64,000 nt of DNA. Origin: CAVZOY01 sp963777095 (GTDB lineage Bacteria; Actinomycetota; Actinomycetes; Mycobacteriales; Geodermatophilaceae). The DNA lies in contig CAVZOY010000006.1 of NCBI GenBank assembly GCA_963777095.1, forward strand, positions 806,001 through 870,000, written 5' to 3'. A program made the translations under genes and the position numbers. The notes beneath the pieces were generated by a model. It had not been told where the DNA came from. It searched no databases and saw only the letters and a list, made by a program, of their open reading frames with translations. The stretch's first letter is position 1. Each line of letters opens with the position of its first letter. This document shows, piece by piece, positions 19,499 to 28,754 of the stretch.

Positions 19499-19705
19499 AT
19501 GTGGCTGTTGCTGACCCGCCGGTTCCGTCTCTGGTTGCTGCTCACCGTGCTCGCCCCGCTCGCCACCGGCCTATTGCGGCGGGTCGGCGAAGCGGTGCAG
19601 CGGCGGGGTGGCCCTCCCGCCGTCAGCAACGCGCTGCTCAAGGCCGGGCACCTCGGCGACCGGGCCCGGGCCACCCTCAGCGGGAGTCGACGGCGGCGGC
19701 GCTGA
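19499..19705 (+). CDS. small membrane protein, 68 aa
   Basis: The 68-residue product begins MWLLLTRRFRLWLLLTVLAP with a single N-terminal hydrophobic segment flanked by Arg, then a basic tail ending in RRRRR. It lies 43 bases after the rhodanese gene on the same strand. The last 29 bases overlap the convergent acetyltransferase gene. The ribosome binding site is weak, so confidence is moderate. The function is unknown. Confidence 0.5.
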   Translation: MWLLLTRRFRLWLLLTVLAPLATGLLRRVGEAVQRRGGPPAVSNALLKAGHLGDRARATLSGSRRRRR

Positions 19706-20267
19706 CCCTGTCCGCTCCCGCCAGGGGCGGCACGTCGTCGTCCGCGAGGCGGGCCCACAGCAGCTCGTCGTGCTTCACGCCGTCGCCGTAGCGGAACGAC
19801 CGCCGCAGCCGGCCCTCCTGCTGGTACCCGGCCTTCTCGGCGACCCGCCCCGAGGCCCCGTTCTCCACCGCGTGGCACAGCTCTATCCGGTCGACCGGCA
19901 GGGTCTCGAAGGCCCAGCGGCTGACGGCGTCGACCACCGCCGTCGCCACGCCCCTGCCCCGCGCCGCCGGAACGGTCCAGTAGCCGATCTCCGCGTCCCC
20001 CTGGTCGGCGTCGATCGAGTGCAGGGAGACGGAGCCGAGCAGCTGGCCGGTGTCGCCGTCCACCACCGCCCACGAGGCGTGCGTCCCCGACGACCAGTTC
20101 ATCCGACGGGTCAGCCACACGCCGGCGTCCTCGACGCCGAAGTCCCCGCCGAAGCCGTTCCACAGCCGGATCTCGGGGTCCTGCATGGCCGCCAGCACGA
20201 CCTCGGTGTCGTCGACGCGCCACAGGCGCAGCCGCAGGTCACCGACGGCCAGCTCCACGGGGTCCAC
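19677..20267 (-). CDS. GNAT-family N-acetyltransferase, RimJ/RimL type
   Basis: The 196-residue protein has the RimJ/RimL layout: LRLRLWRVDDTEVVLAAMQDP at the start, GSVSLHSIDADQGDAEIGYW, the acetyl-CoA loop VPAARGRGVATAVVDAVSRWAF, and VENGASGRVAEKAGYQQEGRLR. It would transfer an acetyl group to a protein N-terminus or small amine; the substrate is unknown. GTG 20267 is the best supported start. It is divergent from the thiamine importer. Confidence 0.8.
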   Translation of the reverse strand: MDPVELAVGDLRLRLWRVDDTEVVLAAMQDPEIRLWNGFGGDFGVEDAGVWLTRRMNWSSGTHASWAVVDGDTGQLLGSVSLHSIDADQGDAEIGYWTVPAARGRGVATAVVDAVSRWAFETLPVDRIELCHAVENGASGRVAEKAGYQQEGRLRRSFRYGDGVKHDELLWARLADDDVPPLAGADRVSAAAVDSR

Positions 20268-20335
20268 GAGTCCGATCGTGCCGCACCGGACCCGCGCTGC
20301 GGCGCGGGGTCTAGGCTGGACGGCACAACAGAAGA

Positions 20336-20424
20336 AACCGACAGGGGAGCGCTTCGGCGCTGAGAGTGCGGGAGACCGCAGACCCTCGAACCTGATCCGG
20401 GTCATGCCGGCGCAGGGAGTCTGG
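20336..20424 (+). promoter_or_regulatory. TPP riboswitch (THI element)
   Basis: The conserved elements occur in order: ACAGGGGAGC at 20341, GCTGAGAGTGCGGG at 20359, ACCGCAGACCCTCGAACCTG, then ATCCGGGTCATGCCGGCG and CGCAGGGAGT ending near 20420. This is the two-arm thiamine-pyrophosphate aptamer. It lies directly before the ykoE start, with GGAGG in the last bases, so TPP binding probably blocks translation initiation. A TAGGCT -10-like hexamer lies at 20312-20317. Confidence 0.95.
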
Positions 20425-20432
20425 AGGAGATC

Positions 20433-21044
20433 ATGGCCGAGCAGGCCGTCCGTCCGTCGTCGTCCGCGCCGCAGGGATCTGCGCGAGTGCGCTGGCGCAC
20501 CGTCGACATCGTCGTCACCGCCGTCCTCGGCGTCGCCTTCGGCGTCGTCTTCTGGGGCTGGAACCTGCTGGGGGAGCTTGCCGTCCCGCCGGTGTCCGGG
20601 CTGCTCAACGGTGTCTATCTGATGCCCGGCGTGGTCGCCGGCCTGCTGGTGCGCAAGCCCGGCGCGGCCACCTTCGCCTCCACACTGGCGGCCTGGGTCA
20701 GCCTGCTGCTCGGCTCGCCCTTCGGCGGGATCATCGTGATCTACGGGCTGGTCCAGGGCCTCGGCGCCGAGCTCGGCTTCCTGCTGACCGCCTACCGCCG
20801 CTTCGGCTGGGGCACCGCGCTGCTCGCCGCGACGACCGCGGGGCTGTCGACGTCGATCCTCGACCTGACGCTCTACTACCCCGTGTCGGCGGACTACCCG
20901 CTGTTCGCCTTCACCGTGCCGTACGTGCTGCTGACCGTGGTCTCCAGCATCGTGCTGGCCGGCGTGGTGGGGCTGCTGCTCGTCCGGGCGCTGGCCCGCA
21001 CCGGCGCGCTGAGCTCCTTCGCCGCCGGTCGCAGGCGGGTCTGA
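20433..21044 (+). CDS. ykoE: thiamine/HMP ECF transporter S component
   Basis: This intact 203-residue membrane protein of the YkoE family has about six helices. Motifs include LGVAFGVVFWGWNLL, GLLNGVYLMPGVVAGLLVRKPGAA and YGLVQGLGAELGF. It binds the substrate (thiamine or its hydroxymethylpyrimidine precursor) and docks on the YkoC/YkoD energising module encoded downstream. It is first in a TPP-riboswitch-controlled operon, so it should be expressed when thiamine pyrophosphate is low. Confidence 0.9.
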   Translation: MAEQAVRPSSSAPQGSARVRWRTVDIVVTAVLGVAFGVVFWGWNLLGELAVPPVSGLLNGVYLMPGVVAGLLVRKPGAATFASTLAAWVSLLLGSPFGGIIVIYGLVQGLGAELGFLLTAYRRFGWGTALLAATTAGLSTSILDLTLYYPVSADYPLFAFTVPYVLLTVVSSIVLAGVVGLLLVRALARTGALSSFAAGRRRV

Positions 21045-21084
21045 CCTTCCGACCGGCCGGGGTCGACCCATGTCCTCTGCGGGA

Positions 21085-21122
21085 GCTCGTGCTCTGCCCA
21101 CAGGTGTGGGCAGAGCACGAGC
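21085..21122. repeat. 17-bp perfect palindrome, copy 2
   Basis: Arms 21085-21101 and 21106-21122 are exact reverse complements around AGGT. It is a near copy of 69-112, with a compensatory base-pair change that keeps the stem intact. It lies 40 bases after the ykoE stop and overlaps the 5' end of the ykoD frame, so in an operon it could attenuate read-through or mark a processing site. Confidence 0.75.
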
Positions 21123-22563
21123 AGCGGCGGCGGCACCCGGTCCGGCCCGCCTGGAGGCGCGCGGCTTCGGCGTCCGCCACGCCTCGCGGCATGCGTGGGC
21201 GCTGACGGGGATCGACCTCGTGATCGAGCCCGGTGAGCGGGTGCTGGTCACCGGCGCGTCGGGGTCGGGCAAGTCGACGCTGCTCGCGGCGGTCGCCGGG
21301 ATCCTCGAGTCCGAGGGCACCGAGTTCGCCGGCGAGCTGACCGTCGACGGTGCCGATCCGCGCGGCGCCCGCGACCGGCTCGGCATGCTCGCCCAGGACC
21401 CGGACAGCCAGCTGGTCATGACCCGCGCCGGCGACGACGTCGCGTTCGGGCTGGAGAACGCCGGGCTGCCGCCGGAGGAGATCTGGCCGCGGGTCGACGA
21501 GGCGATGGCCGCCGTGGGGTTCCGCTACGGCCGCGACCGGCCGACCCAGGCGCTGTCCGGGGGGGAGAAGCAGCGGCTGGTGCTCGCCGGTGCCCTCGCC
21601 CGCCGTCCGGGGCTGCTGCTGCTCGACGAGCCGACGGCGCAGCTCGACCCGGCCGGCGCGCGGCTGGTCCGCGGCGCGGTGGCCCGCGGGATCGCCGACC
21701 GCGGGACCACCCTGCTCGTCGTCGACCACGACGCCGGACCGTGGCTGCCCCTGGTCGACCGGGTGGTGGAGCTCGTGCCCGGGGGCATCGTCGAGCACCG
21801 TGCGGACTGGCGCCCGGCCCCCCGGACCGCAGGCCTGCGGCTGCCGCCCGCCCGGCAGGGGCCCGACCTGCTCACGGCGGACGGCGCCGGCTTCACCTAC
21901 CGCGGCACGACGGCTCCCGCGCTGCCGCCCACCGACGCCGTCCTCACCGGCGGCCGGGTGCTCGCGGTGACCGGGCCGAACGGCTCGGGCAAGTCCACCC
22001 TCGCCCTGCTCCTGTCCGGCCTGCGTGCGCCGACGACCGGAGGGGTGCGCGCGAGCACGGAGCTCGCCGAGGGAGCCCGAGGCGGCCAGTGGTGGTCGTC
22101 GCGCGGACCGGTTCCCGAGCCGCACCGCTGGCGCGCCGCGGACCTCGTGACCCGCATCGGCACGGTGTTCCAGCACCCGGAGCAGCAGTTCCTCACCGGC
22201 CGGCTGCGCGACGAGCTCGCCCTCGGCCCGCTGCGCTCCGGCGAGCACGCCGTCGCCGCGCGGGCGACCGCCGACCGGCTGCTCGAGCGGCTGGGGCTCA
22301 CGGCGTTCGCGGAGGCCAACCCGTACACGCTCTCCGGTGGTCAGCAGCGCCGGCTGTCGGTGGCCACGGCGCTGGCCACCTCGCCGCGCGTCGTCGTCCT
22401 GGACGAGCCGACCTTCGGGCAGGACGCGGCCACGTGGCGCGAGCTGGTGCAGCTGCTCGCCGAGCAGCGCGAGCGCGGCTGCGCCGTCGTGACGGTGACC
22501 CACGACGCCGAGCTCGTCGAGGTGCTCGCCGACGACCGGCTGCGGCTGGGGACGCCGGTATGA
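21106..22563 (+). CDS. ykoD: ECF transporter double ATPase
   Basis: Two ABC ATPase domains are fused in about 485 residues. Domain 1 has TGASGSGKST, MLAQDPDSQLV, ALSGGEKQRLVLAGAL and LLLLDEPTAQLDP. Domain 2 has TGPNGSGKST, VFQHPEQQFLTG, TLSGGQQRRLSVATAL and VVVLDEPTFGQD. This is the YkoD architecture that powers thiamine-precursor uptake. The frame is open from ATG 21070, but the sequence up to 21122 is mainly a palindromic repeat, so GTG 21106 is also possible. Its stop overlaps the ykoC start (ATGA). Confidence 0.9.
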   Translation: MGRARAAAAAPGPARLEARGFGVRHASRHAWALTGIDLVIEPGERVLVTGASGSGKSTLLAAVAGILESEGTEFAGELTVDGADPRGARDRLGMLAQDPDSQLVMTRAGDDVAFGLENAGLPPEEIWPRVDEAMAAVGFRYGRDRPTQALSGGEKQRLVLAGALARRPGLLLLDEPTAQLDPAGARLVRGAVARGIADRGTTLLVVDHDAGPWLPLVDRVVELVPGGIVEHRADWRPAPRTAGLRLPPARQGPDLLTADGAGFTYRGTTAPALPPTDAVLTGGRVLAVTGPNGSGKSTLALLLSGLRAPTTGGVRASTELAEGARGGQWWSSRGPVPEPHRWRAADLVTRIGTVFQHPEQQFLTGRLRDELALGPLRSGEHAVAARATADRLLERLGLTAFAEANPYTLSGGQQRRLSVATALATSPRVVVLDEPTFGQDAATWRELVQLLAEQRERGCAVVTVTHDAELVEVLADDRLRLGTPV

Positions 22564-23321
22564 CGTCGCTCGCGCTCGGACCGGTACCGGACGTCCGCCT
22601 GGCCCGCATCAATCCGGTGGCCCAGCTGACGTCGATGGCGGTCGCCACCGTCGTCCTGCTGACGACGCTGGACCTCGTCACGCCCGCGGTGGTCCTCGCC
22701 GCCGAGCTGTGCCTCCTGCCGGCCGCCGGCCTCACCCGGCCGCGCGTGCTGTGGCGCCGGACGTGGCCGCTGCTGCTCGGTGCCACATCCGTCGGGCTGG
22801 TCAACGTCCTGCTCTCGGCCGACGCCTCGCCGGTCGCCGGCGCGGCACTCGCCCTGCGGGTCGTCGCGCTCGCGCTGCCCGGCGTCCTCCTGGTGGCCGC
22901 TACCGACCCGGTCCACCTCGCCGACGCCCTCACCATCCACTGGCGGGTGCCCACCCGCTTCGCCTACGGCGCGCTGGCGGCGCTGCGCCTGGCGCCGCTG
23001 CTGATCACGGAGTTCGAGGCGGCACGGCTGGCCCGGCGCACCCGCGGGGTCGAGTCCGGCGGCAACCCGGTGGTCGCCGCGCGACTGCTGGCCGGCACGG
23101 CGTTCACCCTGCTCGTCGGCGCCGTGCGGCGCGGGTCCCGGCTGGCGACGGCGATGGACGCGCGCGGCTTCGACAGCGGCATCCGGCGCAGCAACGCCCG
23201 CGGCTCCCGGCTGCACCCGCGGGACGCCGTCTTCGTCGCAGGAACCGTCGCCGTCTGCGCGGCAGCGGTTGCGCTCAGCGTGACCGCCGGCGTCTGGGAC
23301 CCGGTCTTCGTGGGTGGCTGA
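22560..23321 (+). CDS. ykoC: ECF transporter transmembrane (T) component
   Basis: The 253-residue EcfT/CbiQ-family protein has five or six hydrophobic segments. The two cytoplasmic coupling motifs are in ARRTRGVESGG and ATAMDARGFDSG, each with the conserved Ala-Arg-Gly-type core that contacts the ATPases. Start and stop overlaps place it in the riboswitch-controlled ykoE-ykoD-ykoC operon. It is the last gene; no thiamine-biosynthesis gene follows. Confidence 0.9.
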   Translation: MTSLALGPVPDVRLARINPVAQLTSMAVATVVLLTTLDLVTPAVVLAAELCLLPAAGLTRPRVLWRRTWPLLLGATSVGLVNVLLSADASPVAGAALALRVVALALPGVLLVAATDPVHLADALTIHWRVPTRFAYGALAALRLAPLLITEFEAARLARRTRGVESGGNPVVAARLLAGTAFTLLVGAVRRGSRLATAMDARGFDSGIRRSNARGSRLHPRDAVFVAGTVAVCAAAVALSVTAGVWDPVFVGG

Positions 23322-23520
23322 CGGTCGACGAACCATCCGCGTGCCGGAAGCGTCGGACCGTGGTGCACTGGTCGAGGGGACGCGTGCCGACCCGACCCGG
23401 CGCGGCGTCCTCGCCGAGGGTGATTACCGTCTCAACTGGTTTGCGCGCCCTCCGCGCGGCCGATACGACATCGTTCGGTCGTCGCTTTCGCGGCGTCCCC
23501 GGAGGTGAGAGGGAACCAGC

Positions 23521-23964
23521 GTGACAGGGCAGGCGGCCGGTGCTGCGTGGCCGTCCGCTGTCCCCCCGGAGGCCCGGGACGCGCTCGTCTGGCAGCTGTC
23601 CGTCGTGGGTGAACTACCGCGTGTCCGCGCAGAGGTGCGCCGCTTCGTCACCGCCCAGGACCCTGACGCCGGACCGGGCGCCGCCGACCTGCACGACCGC
23701 CTGGTCCTCGCCCTCGACGAGATGGCCTCCAACGCGCTGCGGCACGGTGGTGGTGGCGTCCGCGCCGTCCTGCGGACGACCGGCGACGCCTGGTTGATCG
23801 ACGTGTCCGACGGCGCGCACGACTGCCCGCCGGCGCCGGCCGTCGGCCGCGACCCCAGCGAGGGCGGCCTCGGGCTGTACCTGATCGCCGAGTTGGCGAC
23901 CGCGCACGGCTGGTACGCCGACGGGGGCTGCAAGCACGTCTGGGCGCTCATCCCCCACCGGTAG
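23521..23964 (+). CDS. RsbW-like anti-sigma ATPase, paralogue 1
   Basis: The 147-residue HATPase_c_2 protein has N box LVLALDEMASNALRHGGG, DVSDGAHDCPPAP and GGLGLYLIAELATAHGW, ending in GCKHVWALIPHR. Such proteins bind and inhibit sigma factors or phosphorylate STAS antagonists. The GTG start has GAGGTGAGAGG upstream. It is similar to the protein at 30528-31034 in both halves. It is convergent with a PP2C phosphatase gene, the enzyme class that reverses RsbW-type phosphorylation. GTTT-N16-GCCGAT lies about 60 bases upstream as a weak promoter candidate. Confidence 0.85.
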   Translation: MTGQAAGAAWPSAVPPEARDALVWQLSVVGELPRVRAEVRRFVTAQDPDAGPGAADLHDRLVLALDEMASNALRHGGGGVRAVLRTTGDAWLIDVSDGAHDCPPAPAVGRDPSEGGLGLYLIAELATAHGWYADGGCKHVWALIPHR

Positions 23965-23967
23965 CCG

Positions 23968-26024
23968 TCAGCGCAGGCGGACCGCGACGAGCGCGACGTC
24001 GTCCTGCAGCTTCGGGGGGCGCACCTGCTCGACCACCGCGTCGCACAGCTCGGGCAGCGGGCGATCGGCGAGTGCGGAGACCGCGCGGGTGAGCCGCTCC
24101 ACGCCCTCGTCGAAGGGCAGGTCGCGGCCCTCCACGAGGCCGTCGGTGTAGAGCAGCACCGTCTCGCCGGCCTCCACCTCGGTCACCTGCTCGCTGCGCA
24201 CCGTGGTGGCGTCCACGCCGAGCATGAGCTCGTGCCGCTCGCCCTCGAGCCGGACGGTGCGTCCGTCGGCGCGCAGCACCAGCGGAGGCGGGTGGCCGGC
24301 GTTCGACCAGCGCAGCCGGGTGCTGCCGGAGCCCGTGCGTTCCAGCCGCACGATCGCCGCGGTCGCCATGGCATGCACGCCGAGACCCTGCATGGCCATG
24401 TCGAGTCCGGTGAGCACGTCGACCGGGCCGGCGCCGTCGCGGTAGGCAATGCCGCGCAGCAGGCCGCGCACCTGCCCCATCGCGGCCGCGGCCTCGGTGT
24501 CGTGCCCCACGACGTCGCCGATGACGAGCATCGTGGCGCCGTCCGGCTGGACGAACGCGTCGTACCAGTCGCCGCCGACCTCGGCCGCCTCGACGGCCGG
24601 GTCGTACCGGACGACGATCTCGGCCCAGTCCGTGACCGGCGGGTCGGTCAGCATGCTGCGCTGCAGGCCCTCGGCGAGGCGGCGCTGCTGGTCGGTCGAG
24701 CCGGGCGTTGTCGACGGCCAGGGCCACGCGTGCGGCCACCTCGGTGACCGTCGTGACGTCCTCGGCGTCGAAGACCGGCCGGTCCGCCGAGCGGTAGATG
24801 CTGATCGCACCCAGCGTCCGGCCGCGGGCGCTGAGCGCCTGGACGACCGCCGACCGCGGCGCCAGCTCGAGGAACATGTCGCGCACCTCGCCCGGGGGGA
24901 GCAGGGCGCCGACGGCGGCCGGCACGTCCGGGACGACCATCGGCTCGCCGGACGCGAGGGCCCGCCAGATGGGGGCGTCGGGCTGCACCGCCCGCAGCCG
25001 CAAGCGGGCGTACCGGTCGACGATGCCGCGCATGGCGGGGTCCCGGTGCCACATGGCGACGTCGCGCATCCGACCGCCCTCGGCATCGGCGAGCGTGACG
25101 ACCACCCAGTCGCCGAGTCGGGGGACGACGGTTTCGGCGACCCGCTCGAGCGCCTCCTCCTCCGGGCCACCGGCGCCCAGGACGGCGGACAGCCGCGTGC
25201 TGGTGTCGACGATCAGCGAGAGCCGCTCGGCACCACGCCGCGCGTGCTCCTGCGCGGTGCGCCGTTCGGTGATCTCGACGAAGTAGACCGAGAGCCCGTC
25301 CGGCCCGGGAAAGGCGCGAAGCTCGTACCAGCCGTCCAGGGGCGCGGGGTAGTACGCCTCGAAGGCGGTGGACTCTCCGACTGTCCACCGCGGCGCGGTA
25401 GTGCTCCTCGAAGGCGCTGCCGACGGCGTCGGGGAACAGGTCCCAGACGATGCCGCCGAGCAGTTCGTCGCGCGAGCGGCCCAGCAGCCGCTCGGCCTCG
25501 GCGTTCACGTACGCGAAGCGCCACTCCCGGTCGAGGGAGTAGAACGCCGCGCTCATCGTCTCGAGCACCCGCGCCACCCGGGCGTCCCCGTGCCGCTGCC
25601 GGGTGGTGTCGTAGGCGGCGCCGAGCAGGCGGACCGGGCGGCCCTCGTCGTCGACGAGGACCCGGCCGCGGCCCTGCACCCAGCGGGTGTCGCCCCCGGG
25701 CACCACGATCCGGTACTCGACGTCGAGGTCACCGCGCTCGTCGATGGTGGTCTGCAGTGCTGCGGCGGTGCGCTCGACGTCCTCGGGGTGCAGGCGGGCG
25801 AAGAAGGCCTCGATGGTGCCGGCGAAGCCCTCCTGCCGGTATCCGAAGAGCTCGATCAGCCGGTCGTCCCAGACCAGCCGGCCGGTGACGAGGTCGTAGT
25901 CGAAGCTGCCGATGCCGGCGGCCTCGATGGCGAGCTCCGCCTGGAGCGCGCGGGCGGCCGCGTCGGTCATGACGGACAGGGCGCCGTCGGCACGGCGACC
26001 GTCAGCCGGCGGCTGCTCGGTCAC
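23968..26024 (-). CDS. PAS-GAF-PP2C (SpoIIE-type) phosphatase, two frameshifts
   Basis: The order is a PAS domain (about 40-150, with GSFDYDLVTGRLVWDDRLIELFGY), a second PAS (VLETMSAAFYSLDREWRFAYVNAEAE), a GAF domain (WVVVTLADAEGGRMRDVAMWHRD) and a PPM-type phosphatase. The phosphatase has VGGDWYDAF, MLVIGDVVGHDTEAA, ETVLLYTDGLVEGRD and KLQDDVALVAVRLR, with the metal-binding Asp residues present. One-base insertions near 25384 and 24707 separate the parts. The start GTG 26024 has GGAGAGG upstream. It probably dephosphorylates a STAS anti-anti-sigma protein in response to sensed signals. Confidence 0.8.
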
Positions 26025-26768
26025 GACGACCTCTCCGGTCCTGTCCGGACCCGTTCCACGGTGCGCGGCCGCGATCCGGCGGCCGGGCAGACGACGATCC
26101 CGCCCCGGTGTGTTCGAGGCGGGATCGCGGGGAGTTCTCGGTGCGCGCCCGGGGTGCAGGTCGCGCGCCACGTTCGGTTGGTGCCCTGCTCGGGACCGAG
26201 CGTAGTGGATCGTCGGGTTCCGGGACGGACCGGTCGGTCCTGTGGACCGCCGGGCCGCCGCGGACGCCGTCCGGTTCCCGTCGCGCCGTCCGGCGCCGTG
26301 CCACCCGGTCCTGCTGCATCCTCCCTCGCCGCGGCCCGCTCAGGCGGGCGGCGGACCGTTCCTCGACGCCCGCTCCTCGGCCAGGCGCCGACCGGTCAGA
26401 GATCCGAGCTGCGGCCGCTGGAGCGGGCGCACGGACACCGGTGGGACCTGGGGCTTCCGACTCGACGGATCCTCACTCGCTGGGACGGCGTCCGCCGACG
26501 GTCGTCGCCTCCCGGGTGGGACCGCGCGCTGCGGAGCAGACGGCGGTCGGTCGAGGCGGAACACGTCGTACGGGGAAGCCGGCCCGGCGGAGGGGGAAGT
26601 GCACCGTCGGGAGGGACCGGGGGGCGGCCGAGTTCGGCCGGGAGTGCAGGTGGACCGAGGCGGCGGTCGCGACTACCCGGGGGAAGTCGGGCGGTCGGTT
26701 CCGGCGCGCGAAGTCGCGGTGCGGGGGACGGCGTCCAGCGGCTGGCTGCCGCGGGGCGCCTCGGGACT
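26025..26768. other. 744 bases without a supportable gene
   Basis: Long open frames occur on both strands, but none has a ribosome binding site with GC-biased third positions and a recognisable product. From about 26330 the plus strand is unusually purine-rich (runs such as GGGGGACGG and GGAGGGGGAAG), so the composition differs from the flanks. The first 150 bases hold the phosphatase promoter region. Confidence 0.5.
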
Positions 26769-27578
26769 TCAACCGGGTTCCGGCCACCACGGCGGCGAAC
26801 CGCGGGCCGGAGCTGTCCCGGGAGAGCCCCGGATGCCACCCGGGGACCGGGCCCGGCTCGGGACGGGGCCTCGGGGAGCCGGGAGTCGCGCCGGTAGACG
26901 GCCGACGGTTCCCGGTCGGACCCACCGCTCGACGCGCGGAGCGGGAGTACCGGTGGCCGCGGCAGGGGAAGGCGCCGCGGGCCTGTCGGTGGGGGTGCTG
27001 GGCAGTTCGCGCAGCACCACGGGCGGGTCGACGAGGCGGCGCTCGGTCGCCAGGCGCCCGGTCGTGCGGGGCGCGACGGGGCGGTACACCGGCCGGGGCA
27101 GGGGCCCACCCCAGGCCAGGTGGGCGCCGTCGGGCCCGGCGCCCCAGAGGGCCGCGCGCCGGACCAGCGAGCGCAGCGCGGCGAGCAGGCCGCGCGGCGG
27201 CTCGGGCGCCGGGGCCGGCCGCACCGGCCCGGCGGGTGCCGCAGGTGCTGCCGGGACGCGGGCCGGCGGCGCCGGTCGCACGGAGCGCAGCGGCACGGGA
27301 CGCGTGGGCACCGGGCGGGACGGCGTACCCCGGAATGCGCCCGGCCGGGTGGCGGCGTAGGGCGCGGACTCGCGGAGCGGGTCCCAGCGGTCGGCGACCA
27401 TGCGCATGGCCGGCGAGCGGTGGACGACGGCCCGGCGCGGGCGGTGCCGCCGCGGACCGAGGGCCTCGTCGGCCCGGTCGAGGACGTCGATCAGGCCGGC
27501 CAGGGTCAGTCCGGGATCGCCGGCGGACCGGTCGGCGGGCACGGCCGCGGCGGCGGCTGCCGTCTGCTCCGTGCCCAT
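26769..27578 (-). CDS. Pro/Arg-rich hypothetical protein
   Basis: ATG 27578 has a strong GGAGG five bases upstream. The first 60 residues (MGTEQTAAAAAAVPADRS, then GLTLAGLIDVLDRADEALG, RMVADRWDPLRESAPYAAT) look folded. The following 200 are rich in Pro, Arg and Ala and probably disordered. Third-position GC bias is strong to about residue 180 (near 27030) and then fades, so the real C-terminus may lie before the TGA at 26769. I do not recognise a family. Confidence 0.5.
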   Translation of the reverse strand: MGTEQTAAAAAAVPADRSAGDPGLTLAGLIDVLDRADEALGPRRHRPRRAVVHRSPAMRMVADRWDPLRESAPYAATRPGAFRGTPSRPVPTRPVPLRSVRPAPPARVPAAPAAPAGPVRPAPAPEPPRGLLAALRSLVRRAALWGAGPDGAHLAWGGPLPRPVYRPVAPRTTGRLATERRLVDPPVVLRELPSTPTDRPAAPSPAAATGTPAPRVERWVRPGTVGRLPARLPAPRGPVPSRARSPGGIRGSPGTAPARGSPPWWPEPG

Positions 27579-27748
27579 GCGTCCTCCAGAAGTCGGTGAC
27601 CGCAGCCGGGGAAGGTGCTGCGGTCAGGGAGAAACCTAGGGAGCCGACGGCGCCGCGACGTGCTCCTGCGACACCCCTCCCGGGGCGCGTGACGGAACCG
27701 TTGCGTTCGCCCTCCGGCGGGGTCGGTGACCCGTCGTCCGGCCGGGGA

Positions 27749-27762
27749 GCTTGTCGACAAGC
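27749..27762. promoter_or_regulatory. GCTTGTCGACAAGC palindrome
   Basis: This perfect 14-bp dyad lies about 170 bases upstream of the 26769-27578 gene, in a gap containing lower-GC sequence. It resembles a dimeric regulator site and partly resembles two opposed DnaA-box cores (TTGTCgACA). The binding protein is unknown. Confidence 0.35.
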
Positions 27763-27847
27763 GGACGGTCGGCACGCTCGAAAATGCCGTTCGGAGCCCT
27801 CGGTCGTCCCGGCGGGAGTCCGACGCGCGGGCGTGTCGGAGGCGCGA

Positions 27848-28714
27848 CTACGCAAGGCGCGCGGCGATGGCGGCGGCGACACGGGCGGCCGCGCCGTCGT
27901 CGGTGCTGAGGAACAGGCTCGGCTCGGTCAGCTCGAGCTCGATGAGCACCGGCTCGCCGTCGGCGCCGGGCACGAGGTCGACCCGCGCGTACAGCGGGGC
28001 GCCGCCGGTGCGGTCGGGCGTGGCGGCGAGGACGGCGTCGCCGATCACCCGCTGCGCCGCGGTGGCCTCGCGCGGCTCGATCTCCTCCTCGGCGTACAGG
28101 CCCGGGCCCAGCGCCGCCCCGGCCAACAGGGCGCCCTTGCGGAAGGCGTGGCTGTACGCGCCGTCGAGGTAGACCAGGCCGGTCTCGCCGTCGGCGTCCA
28201 GCCGCGCCAGGTAGGGCTGCACCATGACCGAGCGCCCGGTCGCGAGGATGCCCTCAGCGAAGGCGCCGGCGTCCTCCCCGGGCCGGAACCGCGCGGTGTC
28301 CCGGGCTCCGGCCGACACCGTCGGCTTGACCACCAGGTCGTCCCAGCGGCCGAGGGCGGCGGGCAGCTCGTCGGCGGTCGCCGCCCACGCGGTCGGGACG
28401 ACGGGGATCCCGGCGTCGGCCAGGCCGGCGAGGTACCGCTTGTCGGTGTTCCACGCCAGCACGTCGGCCGGGTTGAACAGCCGGGTGACGCCCTCGACCG
28501 TCCGCGCCCAGGCGAGGAACTCGTCGCGCCGCGGGGCGTAGTCCCACGTCGACCGGACGACCACGGCGTCGGCAGCTGCCCAGTCGACCGACGGGTCGGC
28601 CCAGTCGGCGACGCCCGCCGTCACGCCGACGTCGGCCAGGGCGGCGAGCAGCAGCGGCTCGTCCTCGTCCGTGCCGACGGCGGGCGCGCAGCTGGCCAGG
28701 AGGACGGACGGCAT
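27848..28714 (-). CDS. ATP-grasp ligase-like protein
   Basis: The intact 288-residue protein has the ATP-grasp layout: DEDEPLLLAALADVGV, VVRSTWDYAPRRDEFLAW, FNPADVLAWNTDKRYLAGLA, LVVKPTVSAGARDT, SVMVQPYL and a C-terminal ARVDLVPGADGEPVLIELELTEPS with metal-binding acidic residues. Closest by eye are RimK-like proteins annotated as O-ureido-D-serine cyclo-ligase-like, but that specific activity is not established. It is divergent from a nucleoside hydrolase gene with a 40-bp gap. It probably joins a carboxylate to an amine at the cost of ATP. Confidence 0.7.
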   Translation of the reverse strand: MPSVLLASCAPAVGTDEDEPLLLAALADVGVTAGVADWADPSVDWAAADAVVVRSTWDYAPRRDEFLAWARTVEGVTRLFNPADVLAWNTDKRYLAGLADAGIPVVPTAWAATADELPAALGRWDDLVVKPTVSAGARDTARFRPGEDAGAFAEGILATGRSVMVQPYLARLDADGETGLVYLDGAYSHAFRKGALLAGAALGPGLYAEEEIEPREATAAQRVIGDAVLAATPDRTGGAPLYARVDLVPGADGEPVLIELELTEPSLFLSTDDGAAARVAAAIAARLA

Positions 28715-28754
28715 GGCCCGATCCTGCCGTCCGCCCGGCTGCGAGGATGCGCCG

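Noticed and set aside
23442..23464. GTTT-N16-GCCGAT upstream of the first RsbW-like gene as a fifth sigma-28 site
   Set aside because: The -10 is perfect but TCAA is 23 bases away and GTTT is not the -35 of this class; kept only as a weak note.
27751..27760. TTGTCGACAA as a DnaA-box pair or replication origin
   Set aside because: A single dyad with a mismatch to TTGTCCACA, no AT-rich unwinding region and no dnaA/dnaN nearby.
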